Below the pieces are notes generated by a model. The model did not search any database, had not been told where the DNA came from, and worked only from the letters and a program-made list of their open reading frames with translations. DNA of 64,000 nucleotides. Origin: Spirochaetaceae bacterium (GTDB lineage Bacteria > Spirochaetota > Spirochaetia > Treponematales > Treponemataceae). The position numbers and the translations under genes were made by a program. Below, piece by piece: positions 7,604 through 14,913 of the stretch; position 1 is the stretch's first letter, and every line of letters starts with the position of its first letter. The stretch covers positions 21,784-85,783 of the forward strand of contig JAFQDD010000007.1 of assembly GCA_017416145.1 (NCBI GenBank), given 5' to 3'.

Positions 7604-8902
7604 ATGTTAGAACGAAAGGCTTATAATTTTCTAGAAAACTGGAAGAATACAAAACAAAATGAATGTTTGCTCATAAAAGGTGCACGACAAATTGGAAAAA
7701 CTTTTATTGTACGTGAGTTTGCTAAAAATCATTATGAAAATTTTATAGAAATTAATTTTGAAAAAAATCCAGAAATGAAAGCTGCTTTTGATGGTTCTCT
7801 TGATGTAGAAAATCTTATAAAAGAAATTACAGTTCGAATTCCAAGGATAAAATTTGTTCCAAATAAAACACTGCTTTTTTTAGATGAAATACAAGCATGT
7901 CCACAAGCACGAACTGCATTAAAATTTTTGGCACAACAAAACAATTTTGATGTAATTGCAACAGGCTCTCTTCTTGGAATTAATTACAAAGATATTTCAT
8001 CTATTCCTGTGGGTTATGAACGCCAATATGAAATGCATTCTCTAGATTTTGAAGAATTTTTATGGGCAATTGGAATTGATAAAACAGTAATTTCTTCCCT
8101 AAAAAATAATTTTGAAAATAATATTCCTGTCCCTGATGAAACTAATAAAATTATGCAAAAATATTTACGAGAGTTTATGCTTGTTGGCGGAATGCCAGCG
8201 GTAATAAATAAATTCCTTGAAACAAATAATTATAATGAAGTTCATGATGAACAACAAAAAATCCTAAATGATTATCTAAATGACATTGCAAAATATGCTT
8301 CAACAGCAGATAAACCAAAAGCTAGAAATTGTTATCTTTCAATTCCAAGGCAACTGGCAAAAGAAAATACAAAATTTAAATTCGGAGAAGTTGAAAAAGG
8401 AGGAACTGCAAGAAAATATGCAAATTGTCTTGATTGGCTTAGAGATGCAAATTTAATTCGATATTGCTATAATTGTGTTCCTCCAGAATTTCCACTAGCG
8501 GCTTATGTTAGACAAGAACAATTTAGAATTTATACAAATGATATTGGGCTACTAATTTGCATGTATGGCTTTGAAATGAAACAAGCCATTCTAACAGATT
8601 CTTTAAAAGGAAGTGCAAAAGGTGGAATTTATGAAAATCTTATTGCAGATTTTTTAGTAAAAAAAGGATATCCTCTTTATTATTTCAAAAGAGATGATAG
8701 CTCTAGCGAAGTAGAATTTTTAATTGAAAAAGAATGTTCTGTTGTTCCAATAGAAGTAAAATCAAAAAAAGGAAGTACATCATCTTTAGATACCATATTA
8801 AAAAAAGATGATGTTAAGTTCGGCTACAAAATTGTTGATGGAAATCTTGGAATTGCAGAAAAAAAGAAAACAATCCCTCATTATATGACTATGTTTATAT
8901 AA
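7604..8902 (+). CDS. AAA ATPase with DUF4143 (AAA_14 family)
   Basis: A 432-residue protein. The Walker A motif is IKGARQIGKTFIVREF (about residues 24-39) and the Walker B is TLLFLDEIQACP (about 90-101). The sensor-like ATGSLLGIN and the family motif LDFEEFLWAIG follow. The C-terminal DUF4143 part contains YENLIADFLVKKG and a PD-(D/E)XK-like strand (SSEVEFLIEK followed by VVPIEVKSKKG), as is usual in this family. These proteins are common, often multicopy, in anaerobes and spirochaetes. Their role is undefined, with nuclease or mobile-element links suggested. There is no ribosome site before ATG 7604. The gene is divergent from the two-component operon and shares its repeat-rich upstream region. 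Confidence 0.88.
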   Translation: MLERKAYNFLENWKNTKQNECLLIKGARQIGKTFIVREFAKNHYENFIEINFEKNPEMKAAFDGSLDVENLIKEITVRIPRIKFVPNKTLLFLDEIQACPQARTALKFLAQQNNFDVIATGSLLGINYKDISSIPVGYERQYEMHSLDFEEFLWAIGIDKTVISSLKNNFENNIPVPDETNKIMQKYLREFMLVGGMPAVINKFLETNNYNEVHDEQQKILNDYLNDIAKYASTADKPKARNCYLSIPRQLAKENTKFKFGEVEKGGTARKYANCLDWLRDANLIRYCYNCVPPEFPLAAYVRQEQFRIYTNDIGLLICMYGFEMKQAILTDSLKGSAKGGIYENLIADFLVKKGYPLYYFKRDDSSSEVEFLIEKECSVVPIEVKSKKGSTSSLDTILKKDDVKFGYKIVDGNLGIAEKKKTIPHYMTMFI

Positions 8903-9030
8903 AACCTTGAATTACAATTTTTACTATTCTATTGATATTCCATTTTTCTCATAAGTAACTTGTAAACACAGTTAAACCCACCAAAATACAATTTTAAATA
9001 TAAAAGCTCACAGCATTTTTTTAGGAAAAA

Positions 9031-9049
9031 TTCCCAAAATTTTTGGGAA
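9031..9049. terminator. Palindromic hairpin between the ATPase gene and the zinc-ribbon gene
   Basis: TTCCCAAA (9031-9038) and TTTGGGAA (9042-9049) form a perfect eight-base stem with a three-base loop, flanked by A and T runs. It may act as a weak terminator for the ATPase gene. Its core resembles the TGGGAAA/TTTCCCA palindrome at 7448-7462, so an operator is an alternative. The rest of the 244-base gap shows only a TATAAT at 9081-9086. Confidence 0.45.
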
Positions 9050-9080
9050 AAATGACCAAAGGGATTTTGAAAGGTTGGAG

Positions 9081-9086
9081 TATAAT
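9081..9086 (+). promoter_or_regulatory. -10 box upstream of the zinc-ribbon/SPFH cluster
   Basis: A perfect TATAAT lies 60 bases before the ATG at 9147, in the only sizeable gap upstream of a 12-kb run of plus-strand genes. No matching -35 hexamer is seen at 16-18 bases, so an activator or an extended element may be needed. It is the best candidate for the main promoter of the cluster. Confidence 0.4.
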
Positions 9087-9146
9087 GTTTATGGAAAAAG
9101 AGTTTGTAAATAAATATTTATATTAAGCCATTTTGGAGGAAATAAT

Positions 9147-10313
9147 ATGGCCTTTTGTCAAAATTGTGGCAACCAACTTGCAGCCGATGCAAAGTTTTGT
9201 TCAAACTGTGGAACACCTGCTGGAAGCACAGGCACAGAAAATGTTAGAAAACAAGAATATGTAGGTAGCGTAAAAAAATGTCCAAATTGTGGAGCAGAAA
9301 TTCCTAGTTTAAGCGCAGTATGTACAAATTGTGGACATGAATTAAACAGTTCTAGTACTAATAAATTGATGAAAGAATTTCAAGAAGGGTTGATAGCATA
9401 TGAAGGAGAACAAGAAAGAGACTTCGTTGCTGCGTTTCCTATTCCAAATACAAGAGAAGATTTAGGAAACTTTTTAAGCCTTATTGCCTCTGTTTTGCTT
9501 ACAGATTTGAAAAATGGAGCAGACAGTAAACGTATTGCCTCTTTTACAAGTAAATTTGAAGATATTGCTAACAAAATTGAAATTGTACTTCCAAGTGAAG
9601 ACCTATTACAAACTCAAATAATAAAATGGCGTGAAAAAATAACAGAAGCAAAAAATATCTACAATGAGATTCTAAAAAAAAGACGAGAAGCAAATAAAAA
9701 GATAAATAAAGAAAAAAAACGAGAAAATTCTTTTGCAAGAAGACATCCAATTATGTTTTGGGTAATGCTTTTAGGCATTATGATGGGTGTTAGTTTTTTA
9801 GTTTTATGCTGGTCTATAGAAATTGATGCCACAAAAAAAGATGAAAAAATAGCCGAATTAATGAAAAATATTAAGCCAACCGGTATACCAAAGGAAAATA
9901 TAATATTACCTGCACATGCTTCAAGTTATTGTGAAATAATCTCAGATCCAATTATAGGCGTAATCGACTCTGACTCCGTTTATGTACAGTTTTATGTAAA
10001 ATGCACGAAAGAAATAAAGCCTGAACTTGATAAAAAGCTAGCTGATTTAAGATTAGATTATTCCATATATGAAAAACCAACAACAATATCTTCCTACTAT
10101 TGTTGGGAACCATTAGAAAGTGCTAAAGTAAACGAAGAGGTGTTAATACAAAAAGAATATAATTTGGATTGGGAATTTGAATTATTCGAAACTGTAATAG
10201 ACACACAAATTATAAATTTAGCTAGTGAAAAATTTATGTTTTATTATTTCCTTCGTTGTACAAAAAAGGGCGAAGAACTGGGATATACTTCGAAAGATGT
10301 TTATCTAAAATAA
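9147..10313 (+). CDS. Membrane protein with two N-terminal zinc ribbons
   Basis: A 388-residue protein with AGGA upstream of the ATG. Two zinc ribbons are evident: FCQNCGNQL...FCSNCGTP (about 3-25) and KCPNCGAEI...VCTNCGHE (about 48-67). A helical region follows, with a very basic coiled coil at about 170-195 (KIREANKK-like Lys/Glu repeats). A single membrane helix lies at about 205-225 (IMFWVMLLGIMMGVSFLVLC). The remaining 160 residues lie on the other side of the membrane and are unrecognised. Cytoplasmic zinc ribbons attached to a membrane anchor and an outer domain suggest a sensor or adaptor. It is the first gene of a long same-strand cluster, followed 36 bases later by an unknown protein. 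No enzymatic motif was seen. Confidence 0.7.
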   Translation: MAFCQNCGNQLAADAKFCSNCGTPAGSTGTENVRKQEYVGSVKKCPNCGAEIPSLSAVCTNCGHELNSSSTNKLMKEFQEGLIAYEGEQERDFVAAFPIPNTREDLGNFLSLIASVLLTDLKNGADSKRIASFTSKFEDIANKIEIVLPSEDLLQTQIIKWREKITEAKNIYNEILKKRREANKKINKEKKRENSFARRHPIMFWVMLLGIMMGVSFLVLCWSIEIDATKKDEKIAELMKNIKPTGIPKENIILPAHASSYCEIISDPIIGVIDSDSVYVQFYVKCTKEIKPELDKKLADLRLDYSIYEKPTTISSYYCWEPLESAKVNEEVLIQKEYNLDWEFELFETVIDTQIINLASEKFMFYYFLRCTKKGEELGYTSKDVYLK

Positions 10314-10349
10314 AAGCTATTAATTTAACTATTTTAAAGGAGACAAATT

Positions 10350-10850
10350 TTGAAAGCAGAAAAAAATAAATTTTTACAAACAGAATTCTTTATTTTTTCT
10401 TGGCGAGCAGCTGTAGAACATAATAAAGTTTGGAAAAACATAACAAAAGATAAAGAAAAGAAAGAATTTCGAAAAAACGTAAAAGACTTTCTTGATGATT
10501 TGATAAAGAAGAATTATCAAGAAAAAGTTTCTGATGATGACCATATTAAAAATATTATAGAACTTCAAAAGAAAACAGAAGATCTTGGAAATAGATTGAA
10601 TTTTGGAACCTGCCAAAAACTTTTTAATATGATGTGTAAATATTACTGGTGTGCAGATTGGATCTCAGAACCTCCACATTTACCAATCGATAGTATCAAT
10701 CTAAAAAAAATTAAAGTTAATAATATTTCGTGGACACAGCTAGATAATGTAGATAAATACAAAGAACTTATAGAAGATTTTAAACAACGCACCGATTCAA
10801 ATTCTCTTTCTTTATGGGAGTTAAAAAATTGGGCAAGACCTGAATACTAA
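10350..10850 (+). CDS. Uncharacterised 166-residue protein
   Basis: The start is TTG at 10350, supported by AAAGGAGA eight bases upstream. It is a soluble, basic, helix-rich protein with no signal peptide or membrane segment. The most distinctive part is the Cys/Trp-rich stretch MMCKYYWCADWISEPPHLPI near residue 95-115, which resembles a conserved motif in short phage- or island-encoded proteins whose function I do not know. It ends 12 bases before the SPFH gene and is surely co-transcribed with it. No confident family assignment is possible. Confidence 0.6.
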   Translation: MKAEKNKFLQTEFFIFSWRAAVEHNKVWKNITKDKEKKEFRKNVKDFLDDLIKKNYQEKVSDDDHIKNIIELQKKTEDLGNRLNFGTCQKLFNMMCKYYWCADWISEPPHLPIDSINLKKIKVNNISWTQLDNVDKYKELIEDFKQRTDSNSLSLWELKNWARPEY

Positions 10851-10862
10851 GGAGTTTTAGCC

Positions 10863-12266
10863 ATGGGATTATTCAACAAAAAAAATGAAGGCGGATTAAT
10901 GGATGTTATCCGCTGTGATCAAGAAGAATATTTAGTTTGGAAATGGCGACCTGTTGGAGTTGATGTTAATTCCACAAAAAAAGAAAACTCTATTCGTTAT
11001 GGTTCAAGTCTTAGAGTAAAAGAAGGCGAAGTTGCGGTTTTTGTTTATCCTCAAAAAGACGGAACAATGCAAGATTTTATAGAAGGTCCTTTTGATCAAA
11101 CAATCAAAACAGGAAATTTTCCAATTCTTGCAAGTATTGTTGGCTCTGCCTTTGGTGGTGAAAGTCCTTTTCAAGCTGAAATCTATTTTATAAATCTTTC
11201 TGGAATTATAAACTCAAATTTTGCAGTTCCATTTTTTGATGTTTTTGATCCACGCTTTTTAGATTATGGAGTTCCTGTTGCAGTTCGAGGCTCTTATAAA
11301 TTCAAAATCAAAGATTACAAAGAATTTATAAAACTTCATCGTCTTATCAATTTTGATATGGAAAGTTTCCAAAAGCAAGTTAAAGACGCAGTTGTAAAAT
11401 ACACCAAAGGAATTGTTTCAAATATTCCTTCTGATAAAGGCATTCCTGTTATTCAACTTGAACGAAAAATCCTAGAAATTAGCGATGCTATTCAAGAACA
11501 ATTAAAATCCCGCCTTGAAAGCGAATTTGGAGTTGTAGTTTCTAGCCTTGATGTAAATGCTTTAGAATGTGATAAATCATCTGAAGGTTATAGACAACTT
11601 AAAGCAGTTACTCAAGATATTACAACCCAAACAACACAAGCCCAAGCTGCTGTTAATATCAAACAGATGCAAGATATGCAACGAGTTCAAATGGAAAATC
11701 TTGCAGAAACACAACGTATTCAACGGGAAGAAATGCAACGTGCTCAAAAACTTCAAACAGAAAGCACAAATCTTACTGCTCATCAAATGGATTTACAAGC
11801 TGGTGTTGGAATTGCTGGGGCTGAAGCCTTGGGCAAAATGGGAGCTGCTGGCGGTACTGGAATTGATTTAGGAAATGGTTCTGGCTTTAATCCTACTAGT
11901 ATGATGGCAGGAATGGCTATGGGAAGTGCAATTGGAAGCAATATGGCAGGAATGGTAAACGGTATGATGGGTAACTTAAACCAACCTGTTCAAAATGTAA
12001 TGAATACATCTATTTCATCAGTTCCACCAATTCCTCCAACTATACAATTTAATGTAGCTGTAAATGGACAAAGCACTGGACCTTATGATATTCAGACATT
12101 AAAAAACATGGCTCACTCTGGTCAATTTAATCAAGAAAGCCTTGTTTGGAAAAACGGAATGGCAAATTGGCAAAAGGCAGGAACAATTCTTGAATTAGCA
12201 GAGATTTTTGCAAGTAATGTTCCACCAGTACCACCAATTCCACCTGTTGTTCCACCAACATTGTAA
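10863..12266 (+). CDS. SPFH/Band-7 domain protein with C-terminal GYF_2 domain
   Basis: A 467-residue protein. Residues about 20-270 match the SPFH (stomatin/prohibitin/flotillin) family close to the bacterial YdjI / virion-core-like group. The visible pattern is EYLVWKW, SSLRVKEGEVAVFVYPQKDG, a beta-rich core, then SRLESEFGVVVSSLDVNALE and a Gln-rich coiled coil (QMQDMQRVQMENLAETQRIQ). A Gly/Met/Ala-rich flexible segment (about 300-390) leads to a GYF_2 domain (FNVAVNGQSTGPYDIQTLKN, then ESLVWKNGMANWQKAG) and a Pro-rich tail. Such proteins form large oligomeric scaffolds. The GYF_2 domain is expected to bind Pro-rich peptides, possibly its own tail or partners in this cluster. ATG 10863 follows AGGAG. 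Confidence 0.85.
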   Translation: MGLFNKKNEGGLMDVIRCDQEEYLVWKWRPVGVDVNSTKKENSIRYGSSLRVKEGEVAVFVYPQKDGTMQDFIEGPFDQTIKTGNFPILASIVGSAFGGESPFQAEIYFINLSGIINSNFAVPFFDVFDPRFLDYGVPVAVRGSYKFKIKDYKEFIKLHRLINFDMESFQKQVKDAVVKYTKGIVSNIPSDKGIPVIQLERKILEISDAIQEQLKSRLESEFGVVVSSLDVNALECDKSSEGYRQLKAVTQDITTQTTQAQAAVNIKQMQDMQRVQMENLAETQRIQREEMQRAQKLQTESTNLTAHQMDLQAGVGIAGAEALGKMGAAGGTGIDLGNGSGFNPTSMMAGMAMGSAIGSNMAGMVNGMMGNLNQPVQNVMNTSISSVPPIPPTIQFNVAVNGQSTGPYDIQTLKNMAHSGQFNQESLVWKNGMANWQKAGTILELAEIFASNVPPVPPIPPVVPPTL

Positions 12267-12295
12267 TTTTACAGTTTTATTGATAGGAGTTTTTT

Positions 12296-12643
12296 ATGAA
12301 GTGTAATGTGTTTTTAACAATTATAGCAATTTTACTTGCAGCTTTAATTGGATATGGTTTTTATGCAGCAAATAAAACAGAAACTTATGTTTTACTTTTA
12401 ACAGTTGGAAGTGGACTTCTTTCTGCTTTGACTTTAGTTGGAAGTATGGGAATTTCTACAATAGGAAGAACTGGCGGTGCGAATATAAAAGTACTTTCTG
12501 GAATCTTTTTTATTTTATTCATTATTTCCAATTTAGTTTTTGCTTTTACAGCAATAAAAATTGCTCCATATATTATTGTAAATGGTATGCTTGGATTGAT
12601 TTATGCAACGATAGTATACAAAATAATCAAAACAGAAGAATAA
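12296..12643 (+). CDS. Small four-helix membrane protein
   Basis: A 115-residue protein with about four predicted membrane segments: residues 5-25, 30-50 (ETYVLLLTVGSGLLSALTLV), 68-88 (GIFFILFIISNLVFAFTAIK) and 92-110. The loops are short and there are no charged catalytic residues. It lies 29 bases after the SPFH gene with AGGAG before its ATG. It could anchor the SPFH scaffold at the membrane, since most members of that SPFH group lack their own membrane helix. That role is inferred from position alone. Confidence 0.65.
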   Translation: MKCNVFLTIIAILLAALIGYGFYAANKTETYVLLLTVGSGLLSALTLVGSMGISTIGRTGGANIKVLSGIFFILFIISNLVFAFTAIKIAPYIIVNGMLGLIYATIVYKIIKTEE

Positions 12644-12650
12644 GCCTTTT

Positions 12651-12893
12651 ATGGATAAAGAAGGAAAATGCTGTTTTTGCAATAACAGGTATACCGATTA
12701 CGGAAAAGCTACATGGGGATATTGGACATATGAACAAGAACAAATGACCTGGGGAGAAGATAAACGCTGTTGTGATTCCTGTTATATAGAAAAAATTGTT
12801 CCTGCAAGGCGAAGAAAAGCTGCAGGAATCAAAGCTGGAGTTATTTCCACTGTACTTGAAGATTTGCCAGAAGATTTCCTATACGAAGAATAA
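12651..12893 (+). CDS. Small cysteine-rich (zinc-binding-like) protein
   Basis: An 80-residue protein starting seven bases after the previous stop. It has two Cys pairs, CCFC near residue 7 and CCDSC near residue 42, separated by an aromatic segment (YGKATWGYWTYEQEQMTWGE). This is the layout expected of a treble-clef or zinc-ribbon-like fold. The tail is basic (PARRRKAAG), then acidic. No ribosome site is obvious, so translation may be coupled to the upstream gene. Function is unknown. A small metal-binding adaptor for nucleic acid or protein is reasonable. Confidence 0.55.
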   Translation: MDKEGKCCFCNNRYTDYGKATWGYWTYEQEQMTWGEDKRCCDSCYIEKIVPARRRKAAGIKAGVISTVLEDLPEDFLYEE

Positions 12894-12961
12894 AAAAATA
12901 CTATATTAATTTTAGATTCTTTAATTAACAGATTGAATGGGAAATCACCAAGGAGATTTTT

Positions 12962-13576
12962 ATGGAACAATTCGAAAACTTAAAAACAAATTACAACAGA
13001 ACAGCAGACAATTTTTTAAACGAACTTTCTAAAACAAAGGAAATTGTTGCTGCAATTACAGACAAAGATTTAGTTTGTGAACCAATTGTTATCACATCAG
13101 AAGAATTAATTTCTGTAGCTTCAGAAAATGTTGAAAAATCTCTTGTTACCAGACTTGAATCTTTAGGAAACAAACAAAACTGCATTTACATTTTTGAACT
13201 TGAAAATGTAAATAACATTGAAGCAGTAAAAAATAAATTTGAACAGAAGAAAAAAGAAAAAAGAGCACAGAAATTTCAATACAACCTTCCAAAAAACAAT
13301 AAAGTGGAAAACTCAAATGTTCTTTATGTTGGAAGCAAAAAAGATGAATTACAAAATCGATTGTATCAACATTTAGGAATTAATCTTGGAAATCAAAACG
13401 GAAGTACTTATGCTTTGTATCTTTCAAAATGGTGGCAAAAAGATTTTCCAAATGTAAAAATCACAGCTTATAGTTTGCAAGAAGATGTATCTTATACTCA
13501 ATTAGTATTTATTGAAGATTGTTTTTCAGAAATGTTAAATCCTTTATTTGGGAAAAGAGGTTCAAACTCAAAATAA
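12962..13576 (+). CDS. GIY-YIG nuclease-like protein
   Basis: A 204-residue protein with AAGGAGA before the ATG. The C-terminal two thirds show a divergent GIY-YIG layout: CIYIFEL for the GIY strand, LYVGSKKDELQNRLYQHLG for the YIG strand with Arg and His, and IEDCFSEMLNPLFGKRGSN containing the expected Glu and the closing NP-x-x-GKRG. The first motif has Cys in place of Gly, and the insert between the two motifs is long and Lys-rich. The N-terminal 60 residues are helical and unrecognised. It could be an active endonuclease or a degenerate nucleic-acid-binding relative. It sits 87 bases before the MoxR ATPase gene. Confidence 0.7.
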   Translation: MEQFENLKTNYNRTADNFLNELSKTKEIVAAITDKDLVCEPIVITSEELISVASENVEKSLVTRLESLGNKQNCIYIFELENVNNIEAVKNKFEQKKKEKRAQKFQYNLPKNNKVENSNVLYVGSKKDELQNRLYQHLGINLGNQNGSTYALYLSKWWQKDFPNVKITAYSLQEDVSYTQLVFIEDCFSEMLNPLFGKRGSNSK

Positions 13577-13663
13577 ATTTTTTTGTATAAATTTTAGAAA
13601 AATTATTAGACAATTAGATAATTTTGACTATATTAATTTGTGCAAAAATCGAAGAGGTATTTT

Positions 13664-14755
13664 TTGAGTAATAAAATCAACACAGCCAAACTTTTAAAAA
13701 TTTTGGACGTAACTCCGCCAGAACAAAATATTATGCTTTGTGGAAAACACGGAATTGGAAAATCTCAAATTATTACAGAATATTTTAACAAGAAAAAAAT
13801 AAAAGTTGTTACTTTATTCTTAGGACAAATGAGTGATCCTGGGGATTTAATTGGATTACCAAAATTTAATGAACAAACTGGATTAACAGATTTTATGCCT
13901 CCTTATTGGTTTCCTACAGATGACAATCCAATTGTTCTTTTTTTGGATGAATTGAATCGTGCACGTCCAGAAATTTTACAAGTAATTATGGATTTGGCAC
14001 TGAATAAAAAACTTGCTGGAAAATCTTTGCCACCTGGTTCTAGAATTATTTCTGCAGTAAACAATGGTGATGAATATGAACTTACAGATTTGGATCCAGC
14101 TTTAATATCTCGTTTTAATATTTATGAATTTTGTCCAGAAGTGAAAGAATGGACTTCTTGGGCCGAAAAAAACAATATTGATGCGAGAATTATAAGATAC
14201 ATAAAATCAAATCCAAAGATGCTTGATTCTACAAATGGAACTACAAACGATTATGATAATCTAAAGAAATCTCCAGATCGTCGTGGTTGGGAAAAAGTTT
14301 CTAATATAATTAAGTCAGAACAAAATCTAAAAGAGATTCATTTTACAATCATTTCTGGAATAGTTGGTGCTGATGCGGCTGCTGATTTTATTGCTTCACA
14401 AAAAATTGCAATTAATGTATCTGGGGAAGCTATTTTGAACAATGGGAAAAATTATTTCCCAAGACTTTTGGAACTTTCAATAACAGATTCTACAGAAGTA
14501 ATAAATCAAATTATTTCAATGCTTTCTATGGTAAATAACGAAAGTGAAGAAGAAAAAGCTTTTTATGCAGAAAACTTTACAGATTTGGTTGAATACTTAT
14601 ATACAAATAAACAATTCGAAATATTAGCATATTTTGTTTCCTGTTATGGAAATTCAAAAGATGTTAATATAAAAGAATTTATTCATCAGAATTGTAAAAC
14701 AGCAATTAATACAATTTCTAAATTTGTTAATGAATACAATGTAGAAGAGTATTAG
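13664..14755 (+). CDS. MoxR-type AAA+ ATPase
   Basis: A protein of 363 residues starting at TTG 13664, which has GAAGAGG at ideal spacing. A longer frame from GTG 13640 would bury that ribosome site. Motifs seen are Walker A CGKHGIGKSQII, then LFLGQMSDPGDLIGLP, Walker B IVLFLDELNRA followed by RPEILQVIMDLAL, sensor 1 ISAVNNGDEYELTDLDPAL and the Arg finger SRFNIYEF. This is the MoxR/YehL-type ATPase that nearly always works with a VWA-domain partner, and one is encoded directly downstream. It probably remodels or loads metal into a target complex. The C-terminal 150 residues are a helical lid. Confidence 0.88.
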   Translation: MSNKINTAKLLKILDVTPPEQNIMLCGKHGIGKSQIITEYFNKKKIKVVTLFLGQMSDPGDLIGLPKFNEQTGLTDFMPPYWFPTDDNPIVLFLDELNRARPEILQVIMDLALNKKLAGKSLPPGSRIISAVNNGDEYELTDLDPALISRFNIYEFCPEVKEWTSWAEKNNIDARIIRYIKSNPKMLDSTNGTTNDYDNLKKSPDRRGWEKVSNIIKSEQNLKEIHFTIISGIVGADAAADFIASQKIAINVSGEAILNNGKNYFPRLLELSITDSTEVINQIISMLSMVNNESEEEKAFYAENFTDLVEYLYTNKQFEILAYFVSCYGNSKDVNIKEFIHQNCKTAINTISKFVNEYNVEEY

Positions 14756-14778
14756 AAAAAAAACAGTGAAATTTGTGC

Positions 14779-14880
14779 TACCAGTGTCACATAAGACTGG
14801 TCGGTTTTGGGCGAAGACCGTAAGAATAAGTGTAGATGGCTCATTTTGAGAGGGAGCTTATTCTTCGCCCGTTTTTTTTT
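14779..14880 (+). terminator. Structured intergenic region: small hairpin plus long interrupted stem with T run
   Basis: ACCAGT (14780-14785) pairs with ACTGGT (14796-14801). A second, longer structure pairs GGGCGAA (14809-14815) with TTCGCCC (14864-14870), and AGAATAAG (14823-14830) with CTTATTCT (14857-14864). A seven-base bulge separates the helices, a 26-base loop closes the structure, and nine T's follow. The form is that of an intrinsic terminator, yet it lies between two genes that should be co-expressed. It may therefore be an attenuator or a mobile palindrome. It is notably richer in G+C than its surroundings. Confidence 0.6.
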
Positions 14881-14913
14881 AATATAGTTTCCTATCAAAA
14901 ACAGGAGTTGCAA

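Noticed and set aside
11569..11871. 100-residue plus-strand frame inside the SPFH gene
   Set aside because: It is a shifted frame of the Gln-rich coiled coil. It lacks a ribosome site and the SPFH frame is clearly the coding one.
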